From Thermoplasmata archaeon (GTDB lineage: Archaea > Thermoplasmatota > Thermoplasmata > GCA-020350865): a stretch of 64,000 nucleotides of DNA. Location of the stretch: the NCBI GenBank assembly GCA_020348445.1, contig CP070751.1:484594-548593 (forward strand), in the 5' to 3' direction. The notes beneath the pieces were generated by a model. That model had not been told where the DNA came from. It searched no databases and saw only the letters and a list, made by a program, of their open reading frames with translations. Positions 1 through 11,200 of the stretch are shown in pieces (the first letter of the stretch is position 1; each line of letters opens with the position of its first letter). Position numbers and translations under genes: made by a program.

Positions 1-3000
1 GCTATGGTAAGACATGCAATCAATAATATTGTAAGATTCAACACCTTTGCATATAATCAATATGGAATATGGATAGAATCTCCTTATGGAAGCGAGGATG
101 CTTTGGCAACAAGAAATAAAATCTATATGAATAACTTCATCGACAATACCATGCAAGGCTATGACGGTGGTTACGACAATCGATGGGACACGGGAAATAT
201 AGGCAATTTCTGGTCCGATTACACTGGTGTTGATTGTGGTGGGATGACATATCCCTGGGATACAAGCGGGAAACACTTGATTGCAGATGATGGTATAGGT
301 GATACTCTGGTTCCCCACATGGTAGATGAGGACAGCGGGGACTACTATCCCATTATTCGATTGAGTGGTTGGATACCAACTGCAGATGCGGGACCAGATC
401 AAACCGTTAACACAGGAAATATAGTATTTTTCAGCGGCATTGGCTCCTGGGATCTTGATGGTTGGATTGTGAACTATACATGGGATTTTGATGATGGCTA
501 TTTGGGTTATGGAATGAATATCACTCATATCTACTTATTTGAAGGTATATATAACGTCACTTTGATGGTAACAGACAATGACGGATTCACTGCAACAGAT
601 TATTGTATCATCATCGTTCTCTCAGCAAATGAACCGCCTGTTGCTAATGTCAATGGTCCTTATTCTGGTGAAGAGGGCTCACCAATAACGTTCGATGCAA
701 GTGGCTCGTATGATATAGATAATGACACTCTCCAATACAGATGGGACCTTGATAACGATGGAATTTGGGATACTGGTTGGTCTTCCAATCCCACCATCCA
801 AAATACCTGGGGTGATGATTATTCAGGCCAGGTTGTTGTGGAAGTAACTGATGGTGAATTTTCCGATACAGCTTCAGCCAGTGTAACCGTACATAATGCT
901 CTACCAGTAGTCGAGGCAGGCTCTGATCAAACAGCCGATGAGGGCGATATTGTATCATTCAGTGGAAGTTTCATTGACCCTGGCTTGTTGGACACACACA
1001 CGATCCTTTGGAGTTTTGGTGATGGGGTCACGATGATTGGCACGCTAAATCCAAATCATATTTATGCAGATAACGGTGACTATGTTGTAATCCTAACTGT
1101 GACAGATGACGATAACGGTGTGGGCAGTGATTCAATGGTCGTGTCTGTTAATAATGTCGCTCCAGATCCTTTTATCTGGGTGATTTCTAGTTTACCTGAT
1201 CCCAAAGAGGGAGAACAGGTTGGATTTACAGGGTATTTCAACGATCCCGGATTTGGGGACACATTCACAATTACCTGGGATTTTGGCGATGGAACGGTAA
1301 TCTCAGGAGATTACTACCATGCCGAGCCAATAAACATTGATTGGTATCTTGAATTGGAAAATCATACATACGGTGATAACGGTAGGTTTACAGTCACGCT
1401 CACCGTGGAGGACGATGACGGTGGAGAGGGAGTTGAAACTTTTACAGCTATTGTGATCAACATCGCACCTACAACCGAACCATTGGGACCTTTTATAATA
1501 AACGAAGGCTCACCCTTTGACCTCATCGCAGTCTCCACAGATCCAGGCAGCGATGATCTGACTTTCACCTGGAACTGGGGGGATGGAACTTCTGATGCCG
1601 TGACTACATATTATAATGATGGTTCTGCACCTGACCCATATCCGAGCCCTTGGGGGACCTATCCTTTTACGGCAACAGATAATGTTTCGCACACCTACGG
1701 CGATAACGGGGTTTATACAGTAACACTAACTGTGGAAGATGACGATGGCGATATTACCACCTACACGACAAACGTAACTGTAATAAATGTCCTTCCAGTA
1801 TTTGATTCTGTCACTGCATCTGGAGGGGACGAAGGGGCCCTGATAACCTACAGTTCCACTGTCACGGATTCGGGCAGTGATGATCTCACATTTACCTGGA
1901 ATTGGGGAGATGGTACCTCGAATACTGTGACTATCTATTACAACGATGGCTCAGGACCTGATCCCTTCCCGAGTCCATTGGGGACCTATCCTTTTACGGC
2001 AACAGATACAATTTCGCATACCTACGGTGATAATGGAGTATATTTAATAACTCTAACTGTAGAAGATGATGACAATGGAACAAACACATACTCAACCAAT
2101 GTCACCATAAACAATATTGCTCCAACAATAGATTCTACTACATTACCTGGAGGGGATGAAGGTGATGTATTAACCTATATCTCAACAGCCATGGACCAAG
2201 GAAGCGACGATCTCACATTCACCTGGAGTTGGGGAGATGGAACCTCGAATACTGTGACTATCTATTACAACGACGGCTCAGGACCTGATCCGTATCCGAG
2301 TCCATGGGGGACCTATCCTTTTACGGCAACAGATACAGTCCAGCATACATATGGAGATAATGGAGTGTACACCCTGATAATGACCATTGAGGATGATGAC
2401 TATGGGATTTTCAACTACACGACAAATATAACGGTAAACAATGTCGCACCCACGATAAATTCCATCACAGCACCGAATGGAGATGAGGGGGCCCTTTTAA
2501 CATTCAGCTCTATTGCCACAGACAAAGGAAGTGACGACTTAACGTTCACCTGGAATTGGGGAGACGGAACCTCAGAATCTGTGACTATCTATTACAACGA
2601 TGGTTCAGGACCTGATCCCTTCCCGAGCCCATGGGGGACCTACCCATTTACTGCATCAGATTCAGTTCAACATATCTATGGTGATAATGGAGTATACTCA
2701 ATTACCCTGACTGTAGAAGATGACGATGATGGCTTGATTACTTACACAACCAATGTAACCATTGAAAATGTTGCACCTACAATAGATTCTGCTACAACCC
2801 CAGGAGGAGATGAAGGTGCAGTTTTAACATACATATCTACATCCACAGATCCCGGTAGTGATGATCTGACATTCACCTGGAATTGGGGAGATGGAACCTC
2901 TGATACAATCACGATTTATTACAACGATGGCTCTGGACCTGATCCATTCCCGAGCCCATTGGGAACGTATCCATTTACAGCTACGGACACACAGCAACAT

Positions 3001-4440
3001 ACATATGGCGACAATGGTGATTACACAATAATCCTAACGGTGGAGGATGATGATAGGGGGACAACCACCTACATAACAAATATCACAATATACAATGTTG
3101 CACCAACCATAGATTATACAACGACACCAGGAGGGAACGAGGGAGCTGTCTTGACGTATATATCAGAAGCCACAGATCCAGGTAGTGACGATTTGACATT
3201 TACCTGGGACTGGGGAGATGGAACCTCAGATTCTGTGACTGTTTATTACAATGATGGTGCTAACCCTGATCCCTATCCAAGCCCATGGGGAACTTATCCA
3301 TTTACCGCCACGGATATGGTGGAGCATATCTATGGAGACAATGGGGTTTACACAATCACCCTGACCGTGGTAGATGATGATAATGGGGAAACATCCTACA
3401 CAACAAATGTAACAATTGATAATGTAGCACCAACAATAACGCCCTTTGGTCCATTTTCTATTGATGAAGGCTCGCCTTTGGACCTTACTGCAATATCAAC
3501 TGACCCAGGCAGCGATGATTTGATGTTTACTTGGGTGTTTGAAATGGGATCAACAATTACGAATGTTCACTACAACGACGGTTCCGGGCCTGATCCATAT
3601 CCGAGCCCATGGGGAACTTTCCCCTTCTCAGTTTCAGATATGGTTGAGCATTCCTATGGTGATGACGGTGTTTACACCCTTACCTTGACTGTCGAGGATG
3701 ACGATGATGGAATAGCATCATACACCACCACGATAACAGTTAATAATGTGGCACCGACTATAGAGAATGTTGAGGCTTACATTCTTATTGACTTCAAATT
3801 GCGAATTGCAGGTGAGAAATGGCATGATGTCACGATGTTTGTATACAAGGATGATGAGGAGATTGGTAATATAAGCGTCGTTCGATATCCTGGTAACCCG
3901 GACGAACAAAGCGTAACCCTCTCTAATGTGAAATGCGATGTGACAAAAGCATTTACAGTCAAAATATTATACACACCTGATAACGATCCTGTTAACGGCC
4001 AGCCAAATGGTGCAACCCCAGTTTGGGTAACCATTGACTTTGAGGATGGAGAAGATATACGTCTACACCATACCTGTAATGTTAGACATCCAGAGACCTG
4101 GGAATGGAACATAGGAGTTAACCAGTACATTATAGGACATAAGATAACTTTCGAAGCCGAAGCATCAGATCAGGGCAGTGATGATTTGACCTTCTCCTGG
4201 GAATGGGGAGATGGATGTCCCCTTACTGAGACACTTTGCTGCAACGACGGCATAAGCCCTGAGCCTTTTTATGACCCGATACTAAATAAGGTAAGAAGCC
4301 CCTGGGGAACCTGCCCATTTTCGGCATTAGATGTGAAAAAGCATACGTTCTCAACTGGGGGAAATCATTCTGTAACATTAACGGTGACTGATGACGATGG
4401 CGGGGTGGATGTGATTGTGGTTATTGTGATTATTGGTTAG
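1..4440 (+). CDS. Secreted beta-helix / PKD-repeat surface protein (5' end outside window)
   Basis: The reading frame is already open at base 1, so the N-terminus is missing; at least 1478 residues remain from the first ATG at 4. Residues 1-120 look like the end of a NosD-like right-handed beta-helix (N-rich turns such as NNIVRFNTFAYNQYGIW, then a NFWSDYTG segment). From about residue 125 to the end there are PKD-type domains with W-x-x-GDG and HTYGDNG motifs. About seven near-identical units occupy residues 515-1250. A domain at 1252-1376 (IAGEKW motif) also occurs in the 6014-residue neighbour. The last PKD unit carries extra cysteines. No C-terminal membrane helix or sorting signal is obvious; the protein ends in a beta-like run of V and I. 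It is probably an extracellular adhesin or envelope component, but its ligand is unknown. Confidence 0.85.
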   Translation, partial: AMVRHAINNIVRFNTFAYNQYGIWIESPYGSEDALATRNKIYMNNFIDNTMQGYDGGYDNRWDTGNIGNFWSDYTGVDCGGMTYPWDTSGKHLIADDGIGDTLVPHMVDEDSGDYYPIIRLSGWIPTADAGPDQTVNTGNIVFFSGIGSWDLDGWIVNYTWDFDDGYLGYGMNITHIYLFEGIYNVTLMVTDNDGFTATDYCIIIVLSANEPPVANVNGPYSGEEGSPITFDASGSYDIDNDTLQYRWDLDNDGIWDTGWSSNPTIQNTWGDDYSGQVVVEVTDGEFSDTASASVTVHNALPVVEAGSDQTADEGDIVSFSGSFIDPGLLDTHTILWSFGDGVTMIGTLNPNHIYADNGDYVVILTVTDDDNGVGSDSMVVSVNNVAPDPFIWVISSLPDPKEGEQVGFTGYFNDPGFGDTFTITWDFGDGTVISGDYYHAEPINIDWYLELENHTYGDNGRFTVTLTVEDDDGGEGVETFTAIVINIAPTTEPLGPFIINEGSPFDLIAVSTDPGSDDLTFTWNWGDGTSDAVTTYYNDGSAPDPYPSPWGTYPFTATDNVSHTYGDNGVYTVTLTVEDDDGDITTYTTNVTVINVLPVFDSVTASGGDEGALITYSSTVTDSGSDDLTFTWNWGDGTSNTVTIYYNDGSGPDPFPSPLGTYPFTATDTISHTYGDNGVYLITLTVEDDDNGTNTYSTNVTINNIAPTIDSTTLPGGDEGDVLTYISTAMDQGSDDLTFTWSWGDGTSNTVTIYYNDGSGPDPYPSPWGTYPFTATDTVQHTYGDNGVYTLIMTIEDDDYGIFNYTTNITVNNVAPTINSITAPNGDEGALLTFSSIATDKGSDDLTFTWNWGDGTSESVTIYYNDGSGPDPFPSPWGTYPFTASDSVQHIYGDNGVYSITLTVEDDDDGLITYTTNVTIENVAPTIDSATTPGGDEGAVLTYISTSTDPGSDDLTFTWNWGDGTSDTITIYYNDGSGPDPFPSPLGTYPFTATDTQQHTYGDNGDYTIILTVEDDDRGTTTYITNITIYNVAPTIDYTTTPGGNEGAVLTYISEATDPGSDDLTFTWDWGDGTSDSVTVYYNDGANPDPYPSPWGTYPFTATDMVEHIYGDNGVYTITLTVVDDDNGETSYTTNVTIDNVAPTITPFGPFSIDEGSPLDLTAISTDPGSDDLMFTWVFEMGSTITNVHYNDGSGPDPYPSPWGTFPFSVSDMVEHSYGDDGVYTLTLTVEDDDDGIASYTTTITVNNVAPTIENVEAYILIDFKLRIAGEKWHDVTMFVYKDDEEIGNISVVRYPGNPDEQSVTLSNVKCDVTKAFTVKILYTPDNDPVNGQPNGATPVWVTIDFEDGEDIRLHHTCNVRHPETWEWNIGVNQYIIGHKITFEAEASDQGSDDLTFSWEWGDGCPLTETLCCNDGISPEPFYDPILNKVRSPWGTCPFSALDVKKHTFSTGGNHSVTLTVTDDDGGVDVIVVIVIIG
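1540..3740 (+). repeat. Tandem repeat coding for about 7 PKD units of 108-110 residues
   Basis: The GSDDL codons recur near 1547, 1871, 2200, 2528, 2852, 3180 and 3508, a spacing of 324-329 bases, with a degenerate copy near 4162. Stretches coding for YNDGSGPDP and GTYPFTATD are almost identical at DNA level between units, which suggests recent expansion or gene conversion. Confidence 0.9.
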
Positions 4441-4554
4441 AGGATAACTATCGCTGCTTGGCAAGTTATCAAAAATTTAGCAACAAAAAGAGTTACTAGA
4501 AGGGACTATCTAGCTTTTACTGAACATTAAAGGTTATATTTCAATTTTCAGTCT

Positions 4555-4752
4555 TCCTCAAAAACCTAAAAATACTTCTAAGCCCATCCCCCTCCATTGG
4601 AGGGAATTCTCATGGCCGAATCGAACCTAGAAAGCCCAGTGTGTCCCCTGGAATACAGATACGGAAGAGACAGGATGAAGGCCATATTCACCGAGGCCAA
4701 CAAGCTTGCCAAGTTTTTGGAGGTTGAGGCGGCTTTGGCCGAGGCCCATGCT
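4555..4752 (+). repeat. Direct repeat copy 1: purB promoter plus 47 codons
   Basis: This 198-base block matches 23439-23636 without gaps and with 8 mismatches (about 96 percent identity by eye). It contains the TATA-like box, the ribosome-site hairpin and the first 47 codons of purB. The two copies are 18,884 bases apart in the same orientation and flank the 6014-residue gene. Confidence 0.95.
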
Positions 4753-4764
4753 CACCATTGCTGA
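4612..4764 (+). pseudogene. purB (fragment): Truncated purB copy (50 codons)
   Basis: The ATG at 4612 starts the same reading frame as adenylosuccinate lyase at 23496. Codons 1-47 are intact with one amino-acid change (K19 to R). After 4752 the sequence switches to unrelated DNA and the frame ends three codons later at TGA 4762-4764. The promoter and ribosome site are preserved, so a 50-residue peptide could still be made, but it lacks every catalytic element of the enzyme. It is almost certainly a rearrangement relic. Confidence 0.9.
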
Positions 4765-4813
4765 TAATGACGACGGGCGTGAGATTTTTGTGGTGATTGT
4801 GGTTATAAGTTAG
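4751..4813 (+). pseudogene. Orphan C-terminal tail of a PKD protein gene
   Basis: Read from 4751, the frame gives LTIADNDDGREIFVVIVVIS and a TAG stop. This parallels the last residues of the upstream PKD gene (LTVTDDDGGVDVIVVIVIIG, then TAG). Only about 20 codons remain, fused directly behind purB codon 47. It is read as the 3' end of a lost paralogue of the gene ending at 4440. Confidence 0.8.
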
Positions 4814-5167
4814 AGGAGAGAAGAATCCTCAAAGAAATCATATATCAATCTCATATTGATTCTGACCTAAATTAGAAATCTGAAATGTGGCTAGTATTCT
4901 CCACGATCAAGTAGAGTAAGGGCCAGCTTTGGGTTTATATAAGAAATACTTATTTTTATTATATAATATTTATAATATTTTATAATATAATAGTAATATT
5001 TTAATATTAATAACCCGATTAGGTAAAAGGAGAGAACTGGGTAATATGTGAAATAAAGGGGGTACGAGGTCTTTATCAAATGCAAAGAGGTTTACAACAA
5101 AACCTTCTTATTTTCACCTACCAAGTAGAAAACTCTCACTTATATATCATATAGGAGGGAGACGAAG
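4814..5167. other. Gene-free, strongly AT-rich spacer
   Basis: No convincing gene is visible. The core at about 4937-5015 consists almost only of A and T (runs of TTATATAATATTTATAATATT type). An open frame on the minus strand here is low-complexity (Y, I and K rich) and is not credible. The right end holds the promoter and ribosome site for the 24-codon ORF and the giant gene. Confidence 0.7.
5140..5147 (+). promoter_or_regulatory. TATA-like box upstream of the giant gene
   Basis: TTATATAT lies 22-29 bases before the ATG at 5168. Archaeal spacing predicts a transcription start near 5168-5172, so the transcript might begin almost at the 24-codon ORF. A start further upstream in the AT-rich spacer cannot be excluded. 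Confidence 0.4.
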
Positions 5168-5242
5168 ATGAGCCCGAAAGAAAGAGATTTTTTTCTACAT
5201 ATTAGCGTGTTAAATTGTGACACGAAGGAGTTGATCCAATGA
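5168..5242 (+). CDS. 24-codon upstream ORF overlapping the giant gene start
   Basis: The ATG at 5168 is preceded by a strong GGAGGG site (5154-5159, about 8 bases spacing). The frame MSPKERDFFLHISVLNCDTK... runs 24 codons and stops at TGA 5240-5242, which overlaps the ATG of the 6014-residue gene in an ATGA arrangement. This geometry is typical of translational coupling. The giant gene also has its own AAGGAG at 5225-5230, inside this ORF. No homologue is recognised; it may be a leader peptide or chance. Confidence 0.4.
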   Translation: MSPKERDFFLHISVLNCDTKELIQ

Positions 5243-8200
5243 GTTCTGAAGAAAATAGGTTAAGGAGGTACAAAAATAGGGCGAAGATGGCCTTTGCTGT
5301 GACTGTTGTGGCGATATTGCTGATTCAGGCATTTTCTGTGGCAGTTACACCAATGGACATCTATGTGGATGTAAACACAGATCTGCCCTATACGAAAACG
5401 TTTGATGGAGAATATCACATATATCTTCATCTGGAAAATGTGACTGAAAAGACCATTTTGGTAGTGACTTTCACTGGAGCCGATCCCGATACCGGAAACA
5501 ATTTTGGCTCTTTGGGTGCAATAGACGACGAGAACACGATATTTGTGTTCACGATCCTTATAGACACCTTGATCGAGTTTGAAACAAACGACGGCATGAC
5601 AATGAAGATAGAGAAGATCGATTTGGAGGATCCGGTGAAAGCTCTGTCCGATTGTACAATCAAGGGTTATACTTACGAGGAGAGGTACAGGAATAACTCT
5701 GCAATGATATCATTGCCTGATGCCGATGTGAATTACTATAATGTCACTGTTTCACCTGATTTAACTTTATTTTTAATAACAGATGGCAGGATCTCCTTAA
5801 TAGAGGATGTGGATGTGAAAGAGACATTCGAGCTTCCTCCCAAGACTGACCATGTGATAGTCCGATCAGAAAATGAGGAATATTTTACAATGAAAGTGGA
5901 ACCTAGGACGTATGAGCCCTCTGAGTTTAACCTTCCTCCAGAGGCGGTTTGCGGGCTTGACCAAACAGTTTATCTAGGGGAGGAGGTAGTGTTCAATGCC
6001 TCCCATTCCAATGACTGGGACGGTTATATTGCCCAGTACGATTGGAACTTCGGCGATGGCAGCTCGGGTTCTGGTAAAGAAGTGTCCCACACATATTATG
6101 ATCCAGGCCTTTACCCAGTTACTTTGTTTGTTACAGACGATGACGGTGACTCTGATTCAGATAACCTCATTGTGACAGTACTTAATAAACCGCCCTCAGT
6201 TGATGCAAATGCCGTGGTTTCTGGTATGACAGCGACTTTTACTGCCACGGCTGTGGACTACGAGAATGTCACGTACTTCTGGGAATTTGGAGACGGTGCA
6301 ACATCAGAAGAACAGAATCCAGTCCATATCTACCAGAAAATGGGAACCTACCCAGTGAAGCTCACATGCACTGACGAGCACGGAACATCGGGCTACGACT
6401 GGCTCTATGTCGAGGTCACAAATACCCCACCTGTGGTGGATGCAAGGGGGCCGTATGTTGGCTATGAAGGATCCCCTGTTGCTTTCTTTGGCTACGCCTT
6501 TGATGCCGAGTCCACCAACCTTATCTACGAATGGGATCTCGACGGGGATGGCTTTGTGGATTCAACACTTCAGAATCCGACATGGACATGGTACGACGAC
6601 TACGAAGGCGAAGTCACTCTCACTGTAACAGATGAGGGAGGAGCCTCTGCCTCTGATACGGCTCATGTCAGTGTGTTGAACGAGGATCCCATTGTGACAA
6701 TAAGCGAGGTTTATACATTAGTTGATTTCAAATTGACAATTGCAGGGGAAAAATGGAATAAAATCGATTTCATATTGCTACATGGCGACGAGGAGGTCTT
6801 AAAAAGAACACTTATGAGGGAGACTGGCAAGCCCCAGACACTTACAATTACTGATGCGTATGTCGATTTCACAGGCAATACAACTGCAAGGGTGATTTAC
6901 AAACCAGAAGAGGATCCACCCAAGGGAACACCCTATGGAGCAAATCCTGTGCAGATGAGGATTATTTTTAAGGACGGCACTGTATATGAGCTGAAACACA
7001 CTTTTCGTACAAGTGCAAATACAGGCCTTGATGCGCAGATATGGGATGTCGTTGTCAATCCTTATGTCCACGGTCACGAGCTGACATACGTCGCCATTGC
7101 ATCAGATGTCGGTGTCTTTGACCTTCTGACTTTCACATGGGATTTTGGTGACGGAACAGTTGTTTCACACAGCGGGTACATTGGCTATGGTGAAGATACA
7201 GCCAGGTACACCCATACCAGCTCAGGAACATACACCATATCTGTTCTGGTGGAGGACGGTGATGGAGGTATGGGCTCCGACAGTGTTACATATACATTTG
7301 ACATCGATGAGGGCGGCGGAGGAGGAGGCTTTGTGAACAATCCTCCAATTGCCTCGGCTTCATGCGATAAAACTACAGCGGCAGAGGACGAGGTCATATA
7401 TTTCTCATCTGCAGGAACCTCGGATCCCGATGGTCATTCACTGACATATTACTGGAATTTCGGAGACGGGGACATCAGTGATTTAGCCAATCCGCATCAC
7501 TCCTATTCACGCTCGGGAACATATAACGTGAGGCTGTGGGTTTTTGACTCCTATGGCGCCCTTGACACTGCTGATTTGACAATCACTGTTTATAACGTGC
7601 CACCCACTGCCTCTGCAGGTGATGATGTGAGTGTATTCGAGGATGAGCTTGTAATATTTGATGGCTCCCTTTCTTATGACACCCCCTCTGACAGGCTGAA
7701 GCTCAAGTATTACTGGGACTTCGGCGATGGAATGTACGCCAACGGCATGGTTGTAAACCATACATATCACAACGAAGGGACGTACATCGTCACTCTGACT
7801 GTGGAGGACGACAACGGCATCACGTCAAATGACACGCTTTTGGTGACTGTGACTAACATTCCTCCATCTGTTGATGCCGGTTCAGATATGGAGGTGCTCG
7901 GGAGCAATGTTTATTTCTATGGTATTGTGGATGATACTGTCTCTGATATGCCCCTTTTAGTTTATACTTGGGACTTTGGAGATGGCAGCAATTCCAGTAC
8001 GCCAATTGCACTTCATTCATATTCTTTCTCTGGAACTTATACAGCTACATTGACTGCTGTTGACGATAATGGGGCCTCGATTTCAGACTCCATTGAAGTT
8101 ATTGTCCATATGGACGCAGATTCCGACGGAATGCTGGACGAGTGGGAGATGTTATACGGCCTTGACCCCAACGATGGCACCGGAGATAATGGACCTAATG

Positions 8201-11200
8201 GCGATCCCGATAATGATGGTCTGAGTAATTTTGAAGAATATGAATATGGCACAGATCCCATGGACTTTGACACAGATGATGATGGCCTTGGTGATGGAGA
8301 TGAGACTGGAACCTATTTGATATCGCCACTTGATTCGGACAACGATGACGACGGTCTTGACGATTCCGAGGTCATTGATTGGTTCTATTACTGCAACATC
8401 ACCATCAACGTTACATTTTTTGATTCAGAAGGAAGCTATTCTTTCAACTGGACTAAATGGCCAAAGGAAACATACAGGGCCACGATATTAGCCGAGTTTA
8501 TTTCTGGAGAGGAAAACAATACAATCAACATTTCAGTGGACGGCTCTCTTGTAACCTATGATGAGGTCCATGACGGTTTGAATGTCACATACACGGTCGA
8601 ATTTACTCTGGGTGATGTTCTGCAATTCGATTCTGCAATTACCGAGTTCGGAGTAATTGAGCTTTTAATAAAGAACATGACAGTGGAGAAAAAGGGTTTA
8701 GATCCCCTTTCCGATGATACGGATGGTGACGGCCTAAGTGACTATGAAGAGTTCGAGTTAGGCCTTGCCCCAGGTAATGTGGATTCAGATGATGACCTTA
8801 TATGGGACAGCGTGGAGATCGAATACTGGCAATTATTTGGATTTACCGAAGAGGAGGCTGTGAGCATGGCCAAGATAGGGGATTTTGATTCCGACGATCT
8901 ATCAGATGGTCTGGAGATTCTCTTCAATATCGATCCCCTTGATCCGGACCCTGACGGCGATGGTATGAATGACTGGGCCGAGCTTTTCCAGTACATACCC
9001 ATGATAATACAAAAGATGAACATGACCCTTGAGAACGACTCATTGACCCTGTATTTCGATATCGAGGACAAGGATGATTACATGATCAAATTCGTAAAGG
9101 GCGAGGGAAACAGCACCATCACCATAACACTGAATGGTGCGCAAAGGAGCTTTGAATCAGGTGTGGGGTATTATATGTTCACAGAGAAGCTTTTTCCCGA
9201 TAATTACACCTTGGTTTTCAGTATAATAGGTAGTGTCCTTTTGGAGGAGTTCATCGTCTATAGAATGGGACTTCATCCGTTTAAGACCGATTGGGACGAA
9301 GATGGACTTGAGGATGGCATGGAGGTTAAGCTCGGTGCAAATCCGTACAAAGAAGATACGGATGGGGACGGACTTACAGATGGTGACGAATATCATAAGT
9401 ATGAAACTGATCCGACAAAGTACGATTCCGACGATGACGGCCTCTCTGATTACGAGGAACTTACAAAGGGTATCGATGATCTTCTCACCGATCCCATGAA
9501 TCCTGATACAGATTCAGATGGTCTTTGGGATGGCTATACCATAGGCGGACATTATGGGGAGCTCAGTTATGGGGCAAATGCAACAGATCCCGATTCTGAT
9601 GATGACACCATGCCCGACGGCTGGGAGGTGAAATACGGCCTTAATCCCATAGATTCCTCAGATGCCACACTTGATAAGGACTGGGATGGGCTTGACAACG
9701 CCCAGGAGTACACAGTGGAAACTACAGTTGATGACAGTGATACAGATGATGACGGTCTTGTTGATGGCGATGAGATTATGGGGGTACTTTTCAGGACAAA
9801 TATCGTGGATGGCGCATCCAGTACCGATTACTATGATAAACAAAATGGCGACAAGTGGATCGTCTGGGATGGTTCTGGGTATGGATTTGAAAGCACAAGC
9901 GGATCTGATCTTGTGGAGGCTGAAACAAAGATAGCATATGGAACTGGAAATCAGCACTCACCCCATATTTACGGTGATCAAATCGTTTATGTGGATGATT
10001 CCGACGGTGACAATGATATCTATCTGCATAATATATCCAATGGAACAACGTTGAAGATTACGAAGGATATCCATAAACAGGAAAGTCCGGTAATATACGG
10101 AAACTATATCGTGTGGGTGGATTGGAGAAGTGGTGCAGATTCAGACATCTATATGTTTGATATCGAGGAATTTGAAGAGACCCAGATAACCTCAGGAAAT
10201 GGCAATCAGAAGAATCCGTACATCCATGAAAACCGGATAGTATGGGAGGATTACAGAAATGCTTCAACTGGAGCCGATATCTTCACCTACAATATAAAGG
10301 TGAACTTAACATCCCGTATAACCAACAGCTCGGCTGATCAGAAGAATCCCAGTATTTTCGGTGATAACATAGTTTGGGTGGATATGCGACACGGTACATC
10401 CGAGATATATGCTAACAGGGATGGCAGCGAGGTTCGCATCACAAACGACTCATATACACAACACAGTCCTGTTTTGGAACAGAACCTGGTCTTCTGGGTG
10501 GATGAACGGGAAAGCGACACTGAGATTTTCGCATTCAATTTGTTAAATGGTTTAACTACAAGGATTACCGATGACAATGATAACCAACGTAATCCCGCAA
10601 TCTCAGGCAACAAGATAACGTGGGAGACAGATGTGAACGGCAACTGGGATATTTACCTAAACGATTTAACAACAGGTCTTGGGCTTAGGATCACCAACAA
10701 CACCAGCTCGCAAGAAAAGCCCTCCATATCTGAAGATACGGTGGTCTGGCAGGACTTCAGACACGGCTCGTGGGATGTCATGATGTTCGCCTGCGAGCTT
10801 TTGATATCTCTAGCTTCTGGGGCGCCTGTTTACAAACACAGGGACAGGGATGAGATATATGTGTGGAAGCCAACGTCCACTTTCTTCAAATTTACTCCCA
10901 CGACACTGGATTCCAGCCTCAAGGTTAACGAGCCTCTGCACGGTTACAAGAAGCAGGAACTTTACGATGGACCAGATCCCTTTAATTTCGACAGCGACGG
11001 CGACGGTGTCATCGATGGTCACGAACCCGACTGGGACCTTGATACTGATTCAGATGGAATTATCGATTCTTTGGACACGGACAGCGATGGTGATGGTGTT
11101 CCCGACAATGAGGAGGTAAAGGTGGGCTATAGAACAAATGCTGAGAATGGCGAGTATGACGAAGATTCCTGGGTTGCTGTGGATATCAACGTTGACGACG

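Noticed and set aside
4891..5085. 64-codon minus-strand ORF in the AT-rich spacer
   Set aside because: The product is almost only Y, I, K and L from AT-rich DNA; no ribosome site.
4441..5238. Insertion sequence as the cause of the purB repeat
   Set aside because: No transposase, terminal inverted repeat or short target duplication is seen; the repeat is 198 bp and ends inside a gene at a fusion point.
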